A DNA stretch of 64,000 nucleotides from Antilocapra americana. Lineage: Eukaryota; Chordata; Mammalia; Artiodactyla; Antilocapridae. This document shows, piece after piece, positions 33,704 to 44,278 of this stretch; position 1 is the first letter of the stretch, and each line of letters opens with the position of its first letter. Position numbers and translations under genes: made by a program. The notes beneath the pieces were generated by a model. It was given only the letters and a program-made list of their open reading frames with translations. It had not been told where the DNA came from and made no database searches. Location: NCBI GenBank assembly GCA_007570785.1, contig ML664161.1, positions 3,680,171 to 3,744,170 on the forward strand, in the 5' to 3' direction.

Positions 33704-35673
33704 CTTTCAGTTCAGTTCAGCTGCTCAGTTCTGCCCTACTCTTTGTGACCCAGTGGACTGCAGCATGCCAGGCCTCCCTGTCCATCACCAACACAGGTAG
33801 TCTACTCAAACTCATCTCTATAAAGTCAGTGATGCCATCCAACCATCACATCCTCTGTCATCATCTTCTCCTCCTGCCGTCAATCTTTCCTAACTTCGGG
33901 GTCTTTTCAAATGAGTCAGCACTTCACCTCAGGTAGAAAAACTATTGGAGTTTCAGCTTCAACATCAGTCTTTCCAATGAACATTCAGGACCGATCTCCT
34001 TTAGGATGGACTGGTTGGATCTCCATGCAGTCCAAGGGACTCTCAAGAGTCTTCTCTAACACCATAGTTCAAAAGCATCAATTCTTCGTTACTTAGCTTT
34101 CTTTACAGTCCAACTCTCACATCCATACATGAATACTGGAAAAACCATAGCCTTGATTAGATGGACCTTTGTTGGCAAAGTAATGTCTCTGCTCTTTAAT
34201 ATGCTGTCCAGGTTGGTCATAACTTTTCTTCCAAGGACTAAGCATCTTTTTTTTTCATGGCTGCAGTCAGCATCTGTAGTGATTTTGGAGCCATCCAAAA
34301 TAAAGCTTGCCACTGTTTCCATTGTTTCCCCATCTATTTGCCATGAAATGATGGGCCCAGATGCCGTGATCTTAGTTTTCTGAATGTTGAACTTTAAGCC
34401 AACTTTTTCACTCTCCTCTTTCTCTTACATCAAGAGCCTCTTTAGTACCTCTTCACTTTCTGCCATAAGGGTGGTGTCATCTGCATATCTGAGGTTATTG
34501 ATATTTCTCTTGGCCATCTTCATTCCAGCTTGTGCTTCATCAAGCCCAGAATTTCTCATGATGTACTCTGCAAATAAGTTAAATAAGCAGGGTGATAATA
34601 TACAGCCTTGACGTACTCCTTTTCCTATTTGGAACCAGTCTGTTGTTCCATGTCCACTTATAACAGTTGCTTCCTGACCTGCATACAGGTTTCTCAAGAG
34701 GCAGGTCAGGTGGTCTGTATTCCCATCTCTTTCAGGATTTTCCACAGTTTATTGTGATCCACACAGTCAAAGGCTTTGGCATAGTCAATAAAGCAGAAAT
34801 AGATGTTTTTCTGGAACTCTCTGGTTTTTTTGATGATCCAGCGTATGTTGGCAATTTGATCTCTGGATCCTCTGCTTTTTCTAAAACCAGCTTGAACATC
34901 TTGAAGTTCATGTTCACGTATTGTTGAAGCCTGACTTGGAGAATTTGGGGCATTATTTTACTAGCATGTGAGATGAGTGCAATTATGTTGCAGTTTGAGC
35001 ATTCTTTGGCATTGTCTTTCTTTGGGATTGGAATGAAAACTGACCGTTTCCAGTTCTGTGGCCATTGTTGAGTTTCCCAAATTTGCTTGCATATTGAGTG
35101 CAGCACTTTCACAGCATCATCTTTCAGGATTTGAAATAGCTTAACTGGGATTCCATCACCTCCATTAGCTTTGTTCCTAGTGATGCTTCCTAAGTCCCAC
35201 TTGACTTCACATTCCAGGATGCTTGGCTCTAGGTGAGTGATCACATCATCGTGATTATCTGGATCATGGAGATCTTTTCTGTACAGTTCCTTTGTGTATT
35301 CTTGCCACCTATACTTAACATCTCTGCTTCTGTTAGGTCCCTACCATTTCTGTCCTTTATTGAGCCCATCTTTGCATGAAATTTTCCCTTAGTATCTCTA
35401 ATTTTCTTAAAGAGATCGCTAGTCTTTCCCATTCTATCGTTTTCCTCTATTTCTTTGCTCTGATCGTTGAGGAAGGCTTTCTTATTTCTCCTTGCTATTC
35501 TTTCGAACTCTGTATTTGAATGGGTATATCTTTCCTTTTCTCCTTTACTTTTCACTTCTCTTCTTTTCACAGCTATTTGTAAGGCCTCCTCAGATAACCA
35601 TTTTGCTTTTTTGCATTTCTTTTACTTAGGGATGGCCTTGCTCCCTGTTTCCTGTACTGTACAATGTCAATGT
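33704..35673 (-). mobile_element. BovB LINE, 2-kb 5'-truncated copy
   Basis: Antisense BovB from the TTCAGTTCAGTTCAG tail through the complete reverse transcriptase to the linker upstream of it, stopping before most of the endonuclease. ACAAATA occurs at 33697-33703 and 35674-35680, a short candidate target duplication. It is one of the best preserved BovB reverse transcriptase regions in the window. Confidence 0.95.
34089..35570 (-). pseudogene. BovB reverse transcriptase region in four frames (YADD intact)
   Basis: In gene order: a basic linker frame (35241-35570, with RNKKAFLNDQSKEIEENDRM), the fingers (34732-35244, with WKRSVFIPIPKKDNAKECSN and a broken FKLVLEKAEDPEIKLPT stretch), the palm (34425-34745, with GKGVRQGCILSPCLFNL and NNLRYADDTTLMAES), and the C-terminal part (34089-34322, with RKVMTNLDSILKSRDITLPT and YGCESWTVKKA). 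The catalytic aspartates are intact, but at least three frameshifts separate the parts, and the endonuclease is missing. Confidence 0.9.
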
Positions 35674-35680
35674 ACAAATA

Positions 35681-36060
35681 TGCATCGTATGTATCATGCT
35701 GCTAATGTTTTAAACACTAATAATTCAAAAACTGTGTGAATAAAAGCAATAAAAAGGATCCATGTGATTAAATTTTTTCAGGCACACTGTTTTTATTTGC
35801 AAAATTGCAGTCAGTTTTTTAAAAACAAAATACATTTTATGGAAATTTGTGTTTGCCTATCAACATGATCAATAAAATTATTTTTAGATTGGTATGTTAT
35901 ACCAATAAAAAAGCTGAATTTATTTAATCAATGTTTCAATGTTGGATTTCTTTTAGATGCTTTTTTGAAAGAAATTATAGTTTAGCATTTAAGAACATTT
36001 TAAAATATTCTAACCTACTTAAATATATCATATCATTTGAATCTTGAAGTATGAAAGAAA
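35681..36060. other. Unassigned AT-rich sequence
   Basis: Nothing recognised in about 380 bp. Confidence 0.45.
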
Positions 36061-36527
36061 TTTCCTTTTTTAATTAATTAATTTATTCATTTATTTTTTA
36101 ATTTTCTTTACATTATCGTGTTGGTTTTGCCATACATTGACATGAATCCGCCATGGGTATGCATGGGTTTCCCTTCCAGAAACCCCCTCCCACCTCCCTC
36201 CGGATTCCCTCTCTCTGGGTCATTCCAGTGCACCAGCCCTGAGCACTGTGTATCAAGCATCAAACCTGGGCTGGCGACTGATTTCACATATGATAATTTA
36301 CATTTTTCAATGCCGTTCTCCCTTATCATCCCACCCTTGCCCTCTCCCATAGAGTCCAAAAGACTGTTCTATACATCTGAGTTTCTTTTGCTGTCCCGCA
36401 TACAGGGTTGTCATTACCATCTTTCTAAATTCCATATATATGCATTAGTATACTGTATTGTTGTTTTTCCTTCTGGCTTACTTCACTCTGTATAATAGGC
36501 TCCAGTTTCGTCCACCTGAGTAGAATT
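36061..36527 (-). mobile_element. L1 3' end, antisense
   Basis: The T-rich complement of the tail (36061-36110) is followed by the antisense L1 3' UTR (TTGGTTTTGCCATACATTGA, GGGTCATTCCAGTGCACCAG, CATCCCACCCTTGCCCTCTC) and the last codons of ORF2 (CTTCTGGCTTACTTCACTCT). It is 5'-truncated at 36527. Confidence 0.95.
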
Positions 36528-37651
36528 GATACAAATGTATAAAGCAACTCTACTGAAGTTAAGTGGTCATGTGTTTTATAATTCAGTGCAGCACATAGAT
36601 TTCCCTGCAGGTTTATTTTATGAATTATAATAAAATTGTGAAACTATTCAAAGACAGAATTGGAAGAAACAAACGACCACATGTCATTTTTCTTCAGCAA
36701 GGGGCATATAAAAGTTTCTCACCACTGTCAACATTTATTTTCATGATATTTCATGGAGAAACTCTTCAGATATAAAAGCACACTATTGCTGAGAATTACG
36801 TTGATGGAAATTTTAAACATAGACATTAGTTGCTTCAGGAAAATATGATGCAAGATATTGTATAAGAGCATAATCCTTTGAAATATGTAACATAGCAATT
36901 TCTATTTCTATTAAAGAAGAAACTACACTAGGAAAATAGAAAAATGTTTGGCAGAATTTTAGATCTCTGAAATATAAAGCATATCTTAATTAGCATTAAA
37001 AATTATGTTTATGATGCATCTCTATTATAAACCATTTTTAAAGCCATTTAGTACAGATACAATGCAGTGTTTATATCTTCTCTACATTGTTTTTGCCAAG
37101 TGATTATCCCAGTGTATATTCAGTGATTAAAAACTCAACATCTGTTAATATATTACATTCTATCTTTTAAAAACATATATTGTTACACAGTTACTGTCTT
37201 TAGAAAAAATAAAGAAAATATTGGATAATATGATAAATTGATAGACATTTTCCAACTATAAAAGCTATAACAATTTGAAATCATAAATGTGTGCTTTTTT
37301 CTTTTATTCAATCTTCCTAACAGAATTAATGAAGGATATAAAAATGGAAATAATACTCTATATCACAGCTTCTTAGCATATTTTTTCATTACCTAATAGT
37401 ATTATTCCTCTAATAGCTGATTTGATATCCAATTTTAAGCTTATTGGACTAGAATTTTCATGAGAACTGCTGATAATCACATCTACATATTCAAAAGGAG
37501 CCAAACAAGATGAATTATTATTTAATGAAAGAAGACACAGAGTTAGACCTTTATAACAGTCTCTAGATTGAGAGTAATAAATAGTGTTATAGGTAACTGG
37601 CAGTGCGGTGTCTTGTCTATTTTTGAAAAAAGTCTAAAAATACTTGTGGTA
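36528..37651. other. Unassigned AT-rich sequence
   Basis: About 1.1 kb with no repeat family or gene recognised. Confidence 0.5.
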
Positions 37652-37800
37652 GGCATAATCATGACCCCTCAAAGACAGCCACATTCTAACCAACAGAACT
37701 TGTACATACGTTAGGTTTCACTGTCAAAGGAAATTGCAGTTACAGATAGAACTAAAGCTACAAAGCAGCTTATTCAGTCAACAGGCCATTATATATTTTT
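37652..37800 (+). mobile_element. MLT1-like (ERVL/MaLR class) LTR 5' part
   Basis: GTGGTAGGCATAATCATGAC, CCACATTCTAACCAACAGAA and the AAAGGAAATTGCAGTTACAG block match the start of the MLT1-like LTR in sense. It fades after about 37800. Confidence 0.6.
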
Positions 37801-38116
37801 CATCCACAGATAATGGTTCTAGAAAGTATCTTTCTCTGTGCCTATAGTAGACTCCAAAAAACCATTTTTAAGTTGATTAAAGAGATGCACATTTATTAAC
37901 AGTTAGTATATTAGTCATTAATTGTGTGCATTTTACAGGTTAAACTTTGTCTGTCTTGGACTATAACAACCCATTAATTAAGATGTAGTAAAAGAGCTAT
38001 TTTAAATGTTTTTTTTAATCACCTTCATAAAATTTACTGACCTATTTTTGAGTGCATTTTATAGGCACTGACTAATAATCAGTATAATGCAAAGAATGTA
38101 CAGGTAAAACTAAGGT
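37801..38116. other. Unassigned AT-rich sequence
   Basis: Nothing recognised. Confidence 0.45.
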
Positions 38117-38180
38117 ACAGTCATCCCCCATTAATAAATCTGTAGGTTCTGAATGCATGGATTCAACCAACTATGGATCA
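38117..38180 (-). mobile_element. MER2-like (Tigger class) DNA transposon end
   Basis: TACAGTCATCCCCCATTAAT followed by TGGATTCAACCAACTATGGA is a diverged terminal part of a MER2-like non-autonomous Tigger element. Only one terminus is clear; the sequence beyond 38180 is not assignable. Confidence 0.6.
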
Positions 38181-39255
38181 AATTCCCACAGTTTTAATCA
38201 TATTTAAATTGAAAATGCACATGATCAGAAGAAATTGATTATTGAAATAATTGAAGAAGATTATATTAAAACACTACTTAGCTGTTTTAAACATTGAGAG
38301 AAGTGTTTACTGTTGCACTGTGCTATAAAAATATTGTGAATTACTATAATCAATTTTCCTAATTGTCAGTTTACATGTTTGTGTAGTTGGCATTTATAGA
38401 TTTCTTTGAATTGAGTGTGTCCATCCTCAGGTGGTAAAAGATTGGACAGAATTTCACCCTGGTGTTGAGGACCAAAAAAAAATCAGACCTGTGGCATTAT
38501 TAGCTCACTGTTAAACAACAAATAGATATGAAAGACCATAAAGGAAAATAAAGAAAAGGTAAGGACTGTTAAATTTATGTTTTATTTTTCATTAAGAGAA
38601 ATAATTGCAGCAACTAAATCTTCCTCTTCTCCTTTGCTCAAGATTTCTGCTGAAAATCAAGGTCAAACTCTGAAAACACTTCAAGACTGGGAAACATTCT
38701 GTTTTGTGCTTTGTATATTGACATAGGCTGTGCTAACTCTTTTGGATCATATTTTAATTAAACATGTTAAATGATGCCTTGCAATATTCAAAGCATTGTA
38801 CTGGGTGACCATGAGAATTTATAGCTAAATATGACATAGTCCCTGACCTCAGGGTCTACAATGTTGTGGAAAAAATGACACATAAAGACAAGTAACATTC
38901 TATGTATTTTAAAAGAGATACTGAATATTGTAAAGATAAGTGCCACAGTCCAAATGTGGTAAGTCAATTATATAAATACATAAGACCTTAGTATATCATA
39001 AGACGTAAAATTGAAATTTCCGAATGTTTCAGATATATTTATTGGAAAAGTAGCTTTCTATGACTAGCAACTTTAAACACTGGGTTTTTTTTTGTTTGTT
39101 TTTAATGTTCTTGTAGTTTGCAGCAAAACAATTTGTATATACATGGATTCTGTTTTTATACTTCTGAAACTTTACTATTTGATTTTCCAAATTGTAATAA
39201 TTTAGTCCTTTAAACCTAAATCAATGCAAAAAAAATCATATTTTGGAAACATTTG
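38181..39255. other. Unassigned sequence with an old-repeat-like stretch
   Basis: Mostly unassigned. Positions 38763-38945 (CATTGTACTGGGTGACC, ACATAGTCCCTGACCTCAGG, AAAGATAAGTGCCAC) follow a pattern common in ancient mammalian interspersed repeats, but I cannot name the family. A similar stretch occurs at 57980-58110. Confidence 0.4.
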
Positions 39256-39263
39256 AACATCTA

Positions 39264-39493
39264 ATATGTGAAGAGTTGACTCATTGGAGAAGACCCTTAT
39301 GATGGGAAGGATTAGGGGCAGGAGGAGAAGGGGACAACAGAAGATGAGATGGCTGGACGGCATTACCAACTCCATGGACATGAGTTTGGGTAAACTCCGG
39401 GAGTTGGTGATGGACAGGGAGGCCTGGCGTGCTGTGATTCATGGGGTTGCAAGGAGTCAGACACGACTGAGCGACTGAACTGAACTGAACTGA
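39264..39493 (+). mobile_element. BovB LINE, 3' 230 bp with 8-bp target duplication
   Basis: The last 230 bp of sense BovB, ending in CGACTGAACTGAACTGAACT. AACATCTA is present at 39256-39263 and 39494-39501. Low divergence suggests a relatively young copy. Confidence 0.95.
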
Positions 39494-39501
39494 AACATCT
39501 A

Positions 39502-39802
39502 CTAATTCATTTGATATGGAGCTGGAAAAGAGAATACTTTCAGGAGAGATGAGAAAAGCATAAGTAAATCTATTATGATGATAAAAATTCCACTTGACAT
39601 GTTCATTATAGCATGGTATTTGTGTATGAAACTAAGATCATTTAACAAAAAGCAGAAAACTGAATATAAACTATTTTTAGTTAGCTTTTTTGAATTCATT
39701 TATTTAATATGAATGTGCAAATGTCAAATCAAAATCCTTGCCTTCAGTCTAATCCTTGTTCCATTAGACAGGGCTGAGATATTTTAGAACATTTGGTATT
39801 TC
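39502..39802. other. Unassigned AT-rich sequence
   Basis: Nothing recognised in about 300 bp. Confidence 0.45.
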
Positions 39803-40698
39803 CCATGGATCACAGCCTTGTTGTGGCAAAGGGGCTTACATAACTCGATGAAGCTACCAACCATGCCATGCAGGGCCACCAAAGATGGACAGGTCTAGTG
39901 AAGAGTTCTGACAAAATGTGATCTACTAGAGAAGTAAATGACAAACCACTCCAGTATACATGCTGCAAGAACTCATGAACAGTATGAAAAGGTAAAAAGA
40001 TATGACACCAAAGGATGAGCTTCCCATGTTAGAAGGTGGACAGTATACTACTGAGGAAAAGTGGAGCACAATTACTGATAGCTCCAGAAACAATGAATCC
40101 ACTGGGCCAAAGCCGAAAAGACACTCAGTTGTGGAGGTATGTAGTGGTGAAAGTAAAGTCCAATGCAATACACAGCAATATTGCATACGCACCTGGAATG
40201 TTAAGGTATGCAAGCTGGATTTTGAAGAGGCAGAGGAATTGCCAACATCTGTTAGATCATGGAGAAAGCAACAGAATTCCAGAAAGTATCTCTTCTGTTT
40301 CGTTGACTATGCTAAAGCCTTTGACTGTGTGGATCACAACAAACTGGAAAATTTTTTAAGGGATGGGAATACCAGCCCACCTTACCTGCCTCCTGAGAAA
40401 TCTGTGTGCAGGTAAAGAAGCAACAGAACTGTACATGGAACAACTGCCTGCTTCAAAATTGAGAAGGAGTACGGCAGGGCTGTATTCCTGCTTATTTAAC
40501 TTATATGCAGAGTAAGTCATGTGAAATGCAGGGCTGGATAAAGCACAGGCTGGAATCAAGATTGCTGGGAGAAATATCAACAACCTCAGATATGCAGATG
40601 ATACCACTGTAATGGCAGAAAATGAAAAGGAACTAAAGAGCCTCTTGATGAGGGTGAAAGAGAAGAGTCAAAAGCTGGCTTAAAACTAATCAATAGGA

Positions 40699-40759
<61 letters not shown>

Positions 40760-41394
40760 CATGGCATCCAGTCCCATCTTCTTGGCAAATAGAATGGGAA
40801 AAGTGTTAGTGACAGATTTGATTTTCTTGGGCTCCAGAATCACTGTGGATGGTGATTGTAGCCAAGATATTAAAACACACTTGCTTCTTGGATGGTAAGC
40901 TATGATAAACCAAGACAATGTATTAAAAACCAGAGACATCACTTTGCCAACTTATTCAAACCTATGATTTTTCCAGCCGTCATATATGGATGTGAGAATT
41001 GGACCATAAGGTAGGCTGAGCACCTAAGAATTGATGCTTTTGAATTATGTTTTTGGAGAAGACTCTCAAGAGTCCCTTGGACTTCAAGGCGATCAAACCA
41101 GTCAATCTTGAAAATCATCCCTGAATATTCATTGGAAGGACTGATACTGAACCTGAAGCTCCAGTACTTTGGCCACCTGATGCAAAGCACAGACTCATTG
41201 GAAAAGACCCTGCTGCTAGGAAAAACTGAAGGCAAAGGAGGAGGGGACAGCAGAGTATGAAATGGTTCCACAGCATTACTGACTCAATGTCTATGAGCTT
41301 GCGCAATCTGGGTGATAGTGAAAGACAGAGGAACCTGGCGTGCTACAGACCATGGGGTCAGAAAGAGTAGGACACGACTTAGTGACTAAACAAC
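39803..41394 (+). mobile_element. BovB LINE with 5' end present and internal deletion
   Basis: The element starts in the 5' region (CCATGGATCACAGCCTTGTT), runs to about 40205 (TGCATACGCACCTGGAATGT, the beginning of the endonuclease) and then jumps directly to the reverse transcriptase (GATTTTGAAGAGGCAGAGG, near 40220). The endonuclease and the early reverse transcriptase are absent. The rest runs to a CTTAGTGACTAAACAACA end, typical of an older BovB subgroup. The YADD codons survive near 40589. A (CA)n expansion interrupts it. Confidence 0.93.
40704..40759. repeat. (CA)n(TA)n microsatellite inside BovB
   Basis: About 23 CA units are followed by 4 TA units within the reverse transcriptase C-terminal region of the sense BovB. 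Confidence 0.95.
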
Positions 41395-41663
41395 ATTAAC
41401 AACAAATGTGTATCATTGTTCAATTTAATCCTGGTTCTAATTTAAGATTAATGTTATTACTTAGAAACTTTAGGCCAAGAAAGTCCAAATAGCTCTTGCT
41501 GCCAGAGTCTTCATCAGTTTCTTGAATAAAGTAACAAATGAGCTGTATGTATCTCTTAGAAATTTGGAACCATCTCTCTGTCCTAGTGAAGGAACACAAT
41601 TTGGTCAAAAATGATCAAGAGAACACACTTGGATTCAGGAAACACACAAGTTTATGTGTCCAT

Positions 41664-41808
41664 ATGAAGCAGAGGACAGTACAGGATGAGATGGCTAGAT
41701 AGCATCGCTGACTCAATGAACATGAATTTGAGCAAACATGATAGTCTAAGACTGGGAAGCCTGGCATTGTGCAGTGAGCGGAGTGACAAAGAGTTGAACA
41801 ACAACAAA
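41664..41808 (+). mobile_element. BovB LINE, diverged 3' fragment
   Basis: GCAGAGGACAGTACAGGATG, GATGGCTAGATAGCATCGCT and a GTTGAACAACAACAA end: the terminal 150 bp of an older BovB, separate from the copy that ends at 41394. Confidence 0.8.
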
Positions 41809-42067
41809 ATTAAGCAAAATGCTGCCTTCTCAGTGAAGACTGTTCAACAGAGCACAAAATGCAGCCTGTCAGCACAATTTACTCAGCACTACCACTTTAT
41901 TCATGTAACACAGCTTGCATGAGTTGATATACCAAAACCAAAGCCCCCATGGCCTTACTCCTGCAGTTTCACAGAACTTTGCCACCCAAATAATTCTATT
42001 TGGATAAACAAAGATGAGTTATATCAACATTCATTCTTTATTACACAAATCCATACAAAAGCATATA

Positions 42068-42416
42068 CAGCTGACCCTTGAATGACATGTATTTGAATGG
42101 CACAGATCCACTTATATTCAGTTTTTTTTTCTCAATAAACAAATAAATATATGTATTGTAAATGTATTTGCATAATGATTTTTTAATAACATTTCCTTTT
42201 ATCTAACGCATTTTGTTGTAAGAATACAGTATGTAATACATATAATATGCACAATGTGTGTTAATTGGCTATTGATATTATCAGTACAACTTCTGGTCAA
42301 CAGTAGGTTATTAGTAGTTTTGAGTTTGTCAAAAGTCATATGCAGATTTTTGACTGCATGATGGCGGGAATGGCCAGCACCACTAATTCCCAAGAGTTGC
42401 ACCAGGATGTATAGTA
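42068..42416 (+). mobile_element. Non-autonomous Tigger-class (MER-type) DNA transposon
   Basis: It starts CAGCTGACCCTTGAATGACA and has the internal AACATTTCCTTTTATCTAAC, AAGAATACAGTATGTAATAC and GGTCAACAGTAGGTTATTAG blocks. The right end (TTCCCAAGAGTTGCACCAGG) is a decayed inverted copy of the left. TA dinucleotides lie at both borders, as expected for a TcMar target site. It has no coding capacity. Confidence 0.75.
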
Positions 42417-42460
42417 GGTAAGAGAAGAATGTTAATATAAAATAACTTGTATGTTGTGTG

Positions 42461-43010
42461 AAAGAAAATGTTTCCTTGCCATTTCCAGCTTCTAGAGGCT
42501 CCTTGCGTTCCTTGGCACCTGGCCCCCTTCCAACAATAGCATCATTCTGAACTCTGTTTGGGTTGCCACATCTCCAAATCTAACTTTCTTGCCTTGTTCC
42601 TCCATATTTAAGGACCCTTATTGGACTTCCCTGATGGCTCAACTAGTAAAGAAACTTCCAGCAATGTGGGAGGATTGGGTTTGATCCTTGGATTGGGAAG
42701 ATCCCCTGGAGAAGCAAACTGGCTACCCACTCCAGTATTCTGGCCTGGAGAATTCCATGGAATATGTATAGTCACATGGGGTGGCAAAGAGTCAGACATG
42801 ACTGAGCGACTTTCACTTTCATGATTTCATTGTGCCTTATTTAGGCACACTTATTTCCTAGATAATCTAGGAAAATATCTCCATTTTAAGAATCTTGATC
42901 ACATCAATAAAGACAATTTTGCCATGTATGGCAGCATATTCATGGATTTTAGAAACTCTAATCCACTTCTTGGGGGGGACAGGGCATGACATTATACTAC
43001 TCACTATATC
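42461..43010 (-). mobile_element. MLT1-like (ERVL/MaLR class) LTR, antisense, split by a SINE
   Basis: Left part 42461-42615 (TTCCAGCTTCTAGAGGCTCC, GCGTTCCTTGGCACC, TTTAAGGACCC) and right part 42842-43010 (AGATAATCTAGGAAAATATC, TTGATCACATCAATAAAGAC, TTGCCATGTATGGCAGCATA) are consecutive parts of one antisense LTR. A Bov-tA insertion at 42623-42834 separates them. The upstream end of the LTR is not clear. Confidence 0.7.
42623..42834 (+). mobile_element. Bov-tA SINE inside the MLT1-like LTR
   Basis: Complete Bov-tA (GGACTTCCCTGATGGCTCAA through CGACTTTCACTTTCATG). CCTTATT flanks it at 42616-42622 and 42835-42841, and the LTR text resumes immediately on the right. Confidence 0.94.
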
Positions 43011-43670
43011 AAAATTTGAAATATGTTATTATTTGGTAGACAGTGTAGGATACTAACCCTTTTTTGCAGAAAAGACATCTGATCAGAATATTAGGTCTAT
43101 GTTATTTGATTTTTAAAAAAATATTAAAACTTTGGTTCAAATTCAACTTAGATTATTTTATAAGCAAAATCTAGGTAACACATTATTCTTGACAAAAATC
43201 AGCATATCTTATTATCTAGGGAATCCTCCTTATCTTTGCTATTTGTATTTTGTGGATCAGATATATCAAAACTGTAATATTAAAATCAAAAACAAAACTT
43301 CAGTATGCGATTATTGTGAATTTCAGTATGTCATTTAGTGACAAATATGAGGATTCTTTGATGAAATAATGTTAAGGTATAAGTAGGGTATTGTGTGACC
43401 ATATAACTGGTGACTGGGGCCAGTTTCATTTTTCCTGGGGTTACATATGAATGAGAAAATGGGTGTTAGCATTTTTATGAGGTCACAAAATGTCAGTTGT
43501 TGAATAATGACTATGATTAAATATCCTATCCACAGAATTTTAATCCTCCTCCTATTCTACTTTTAAGGAACAGTTTTGGTAATGGATAGGTACTTTATTA
43601 CCGATCATTTCATTGCAGGACTCACTTTACAGATCCATTTTAACGTTTAACAACCAGTTTATATTTCTAT
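43011..43670. other. Unassigned sequence
   Basis: About 660 bp with no family or gene recognised. Confidence 0.5.
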
Positions 43671-44178
43671 GGGCTTCCCTGGTGGCTCAGATGGTAAAGA
43701 ATCTGCTTGCAATGTGGCGTTGCAGACTGGCGGAGCAGAGACCAGAACCTGCCCCATGACAGGAGAGTGCGGCAAACTGCGAGCTCGTGATTGTCGTGGT
43801 AAGTATGCCGAAGGGACATTTTTGGGGGCGGGGCATGCTCTCTGCTCCACTTCACTGCCTAGCCCTGCATCCATCTGCATGGAAACAAAACAAGATATTT
43901 CTGATAAGCAGCAGAGCCTGTGCTAATCAAACTCCCCAGTATCGCTATCCCTAATGATCGCATGTGACTTCTGCCAATAAAAGTGCGGGTTGAAAGGAGA
44001 CAGTATGTCTTCCTGCCATGGAGAGCAGGAGGGCCCGCTGACTCCCCCCTTGCCAAATTATATGTGTCTCTCTTTTTCATTTAGCGCTCATCTTTTTTCA
44101 AATCTTCCTCACCCGGCAATGTAGGAGATCTGGATTGAGAAGATACCCTGGAATAGGGAATGGCTACCTACTCCATTT
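43671..44178 (+). mobile_element. Bov-tA SINE split by an ERV LTR
   Basis: The head (GGGCTTCCCTGGTGGCTCAG ... TGCTTGCAATGT, 43671-43715) and the body (GCAATGTAGGAGATCTGGAT ... GCTACCTACTCCA, 44116-44178) are one Bov-tA interrupted after GCAATGT. The 3' Bov-A part is truncated. GCAATGT is repeated on both sides of the inserted LTR. Confidence 0.93.
43713..44118 (+). mobile_element. Solo ERV LTR inserted in a SINE
   Basis: About 400 bp of markedly higher GC sequence lies between two GCAATGT copies (43709-43715 and 44116-44122). It has a polyadenylation signal AATAAA at 43976-43981 in the plus direction, a GT/T-rich stretch downstream of it, and a TG start near 43713-43716, the layout of a solo retroviral LTR of class II type. 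No gag, pol or env sequence is next to it. The exact ends are uncertain by a few bases because of the shared GCAATGT; the family name is not assigned. Confidence 0.75.
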
Positions 44179-44278
44179 TATGGTAAAATGCAAGTTATCT
44201 CTATACTACTAATTCTTTAATGTAAATCTCATATATAATTGGTAAAAAATGTGATAAGTAAAATATAATATGACCTAT

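Noticed and set aside
40002..40415. 137-codon plus-strand frame spanning two domains
   Set aside because: It runs across the internal deletion junction of the BovB at 39803-41394. Fusion of 5' and reverse transcriptase text is accidental.
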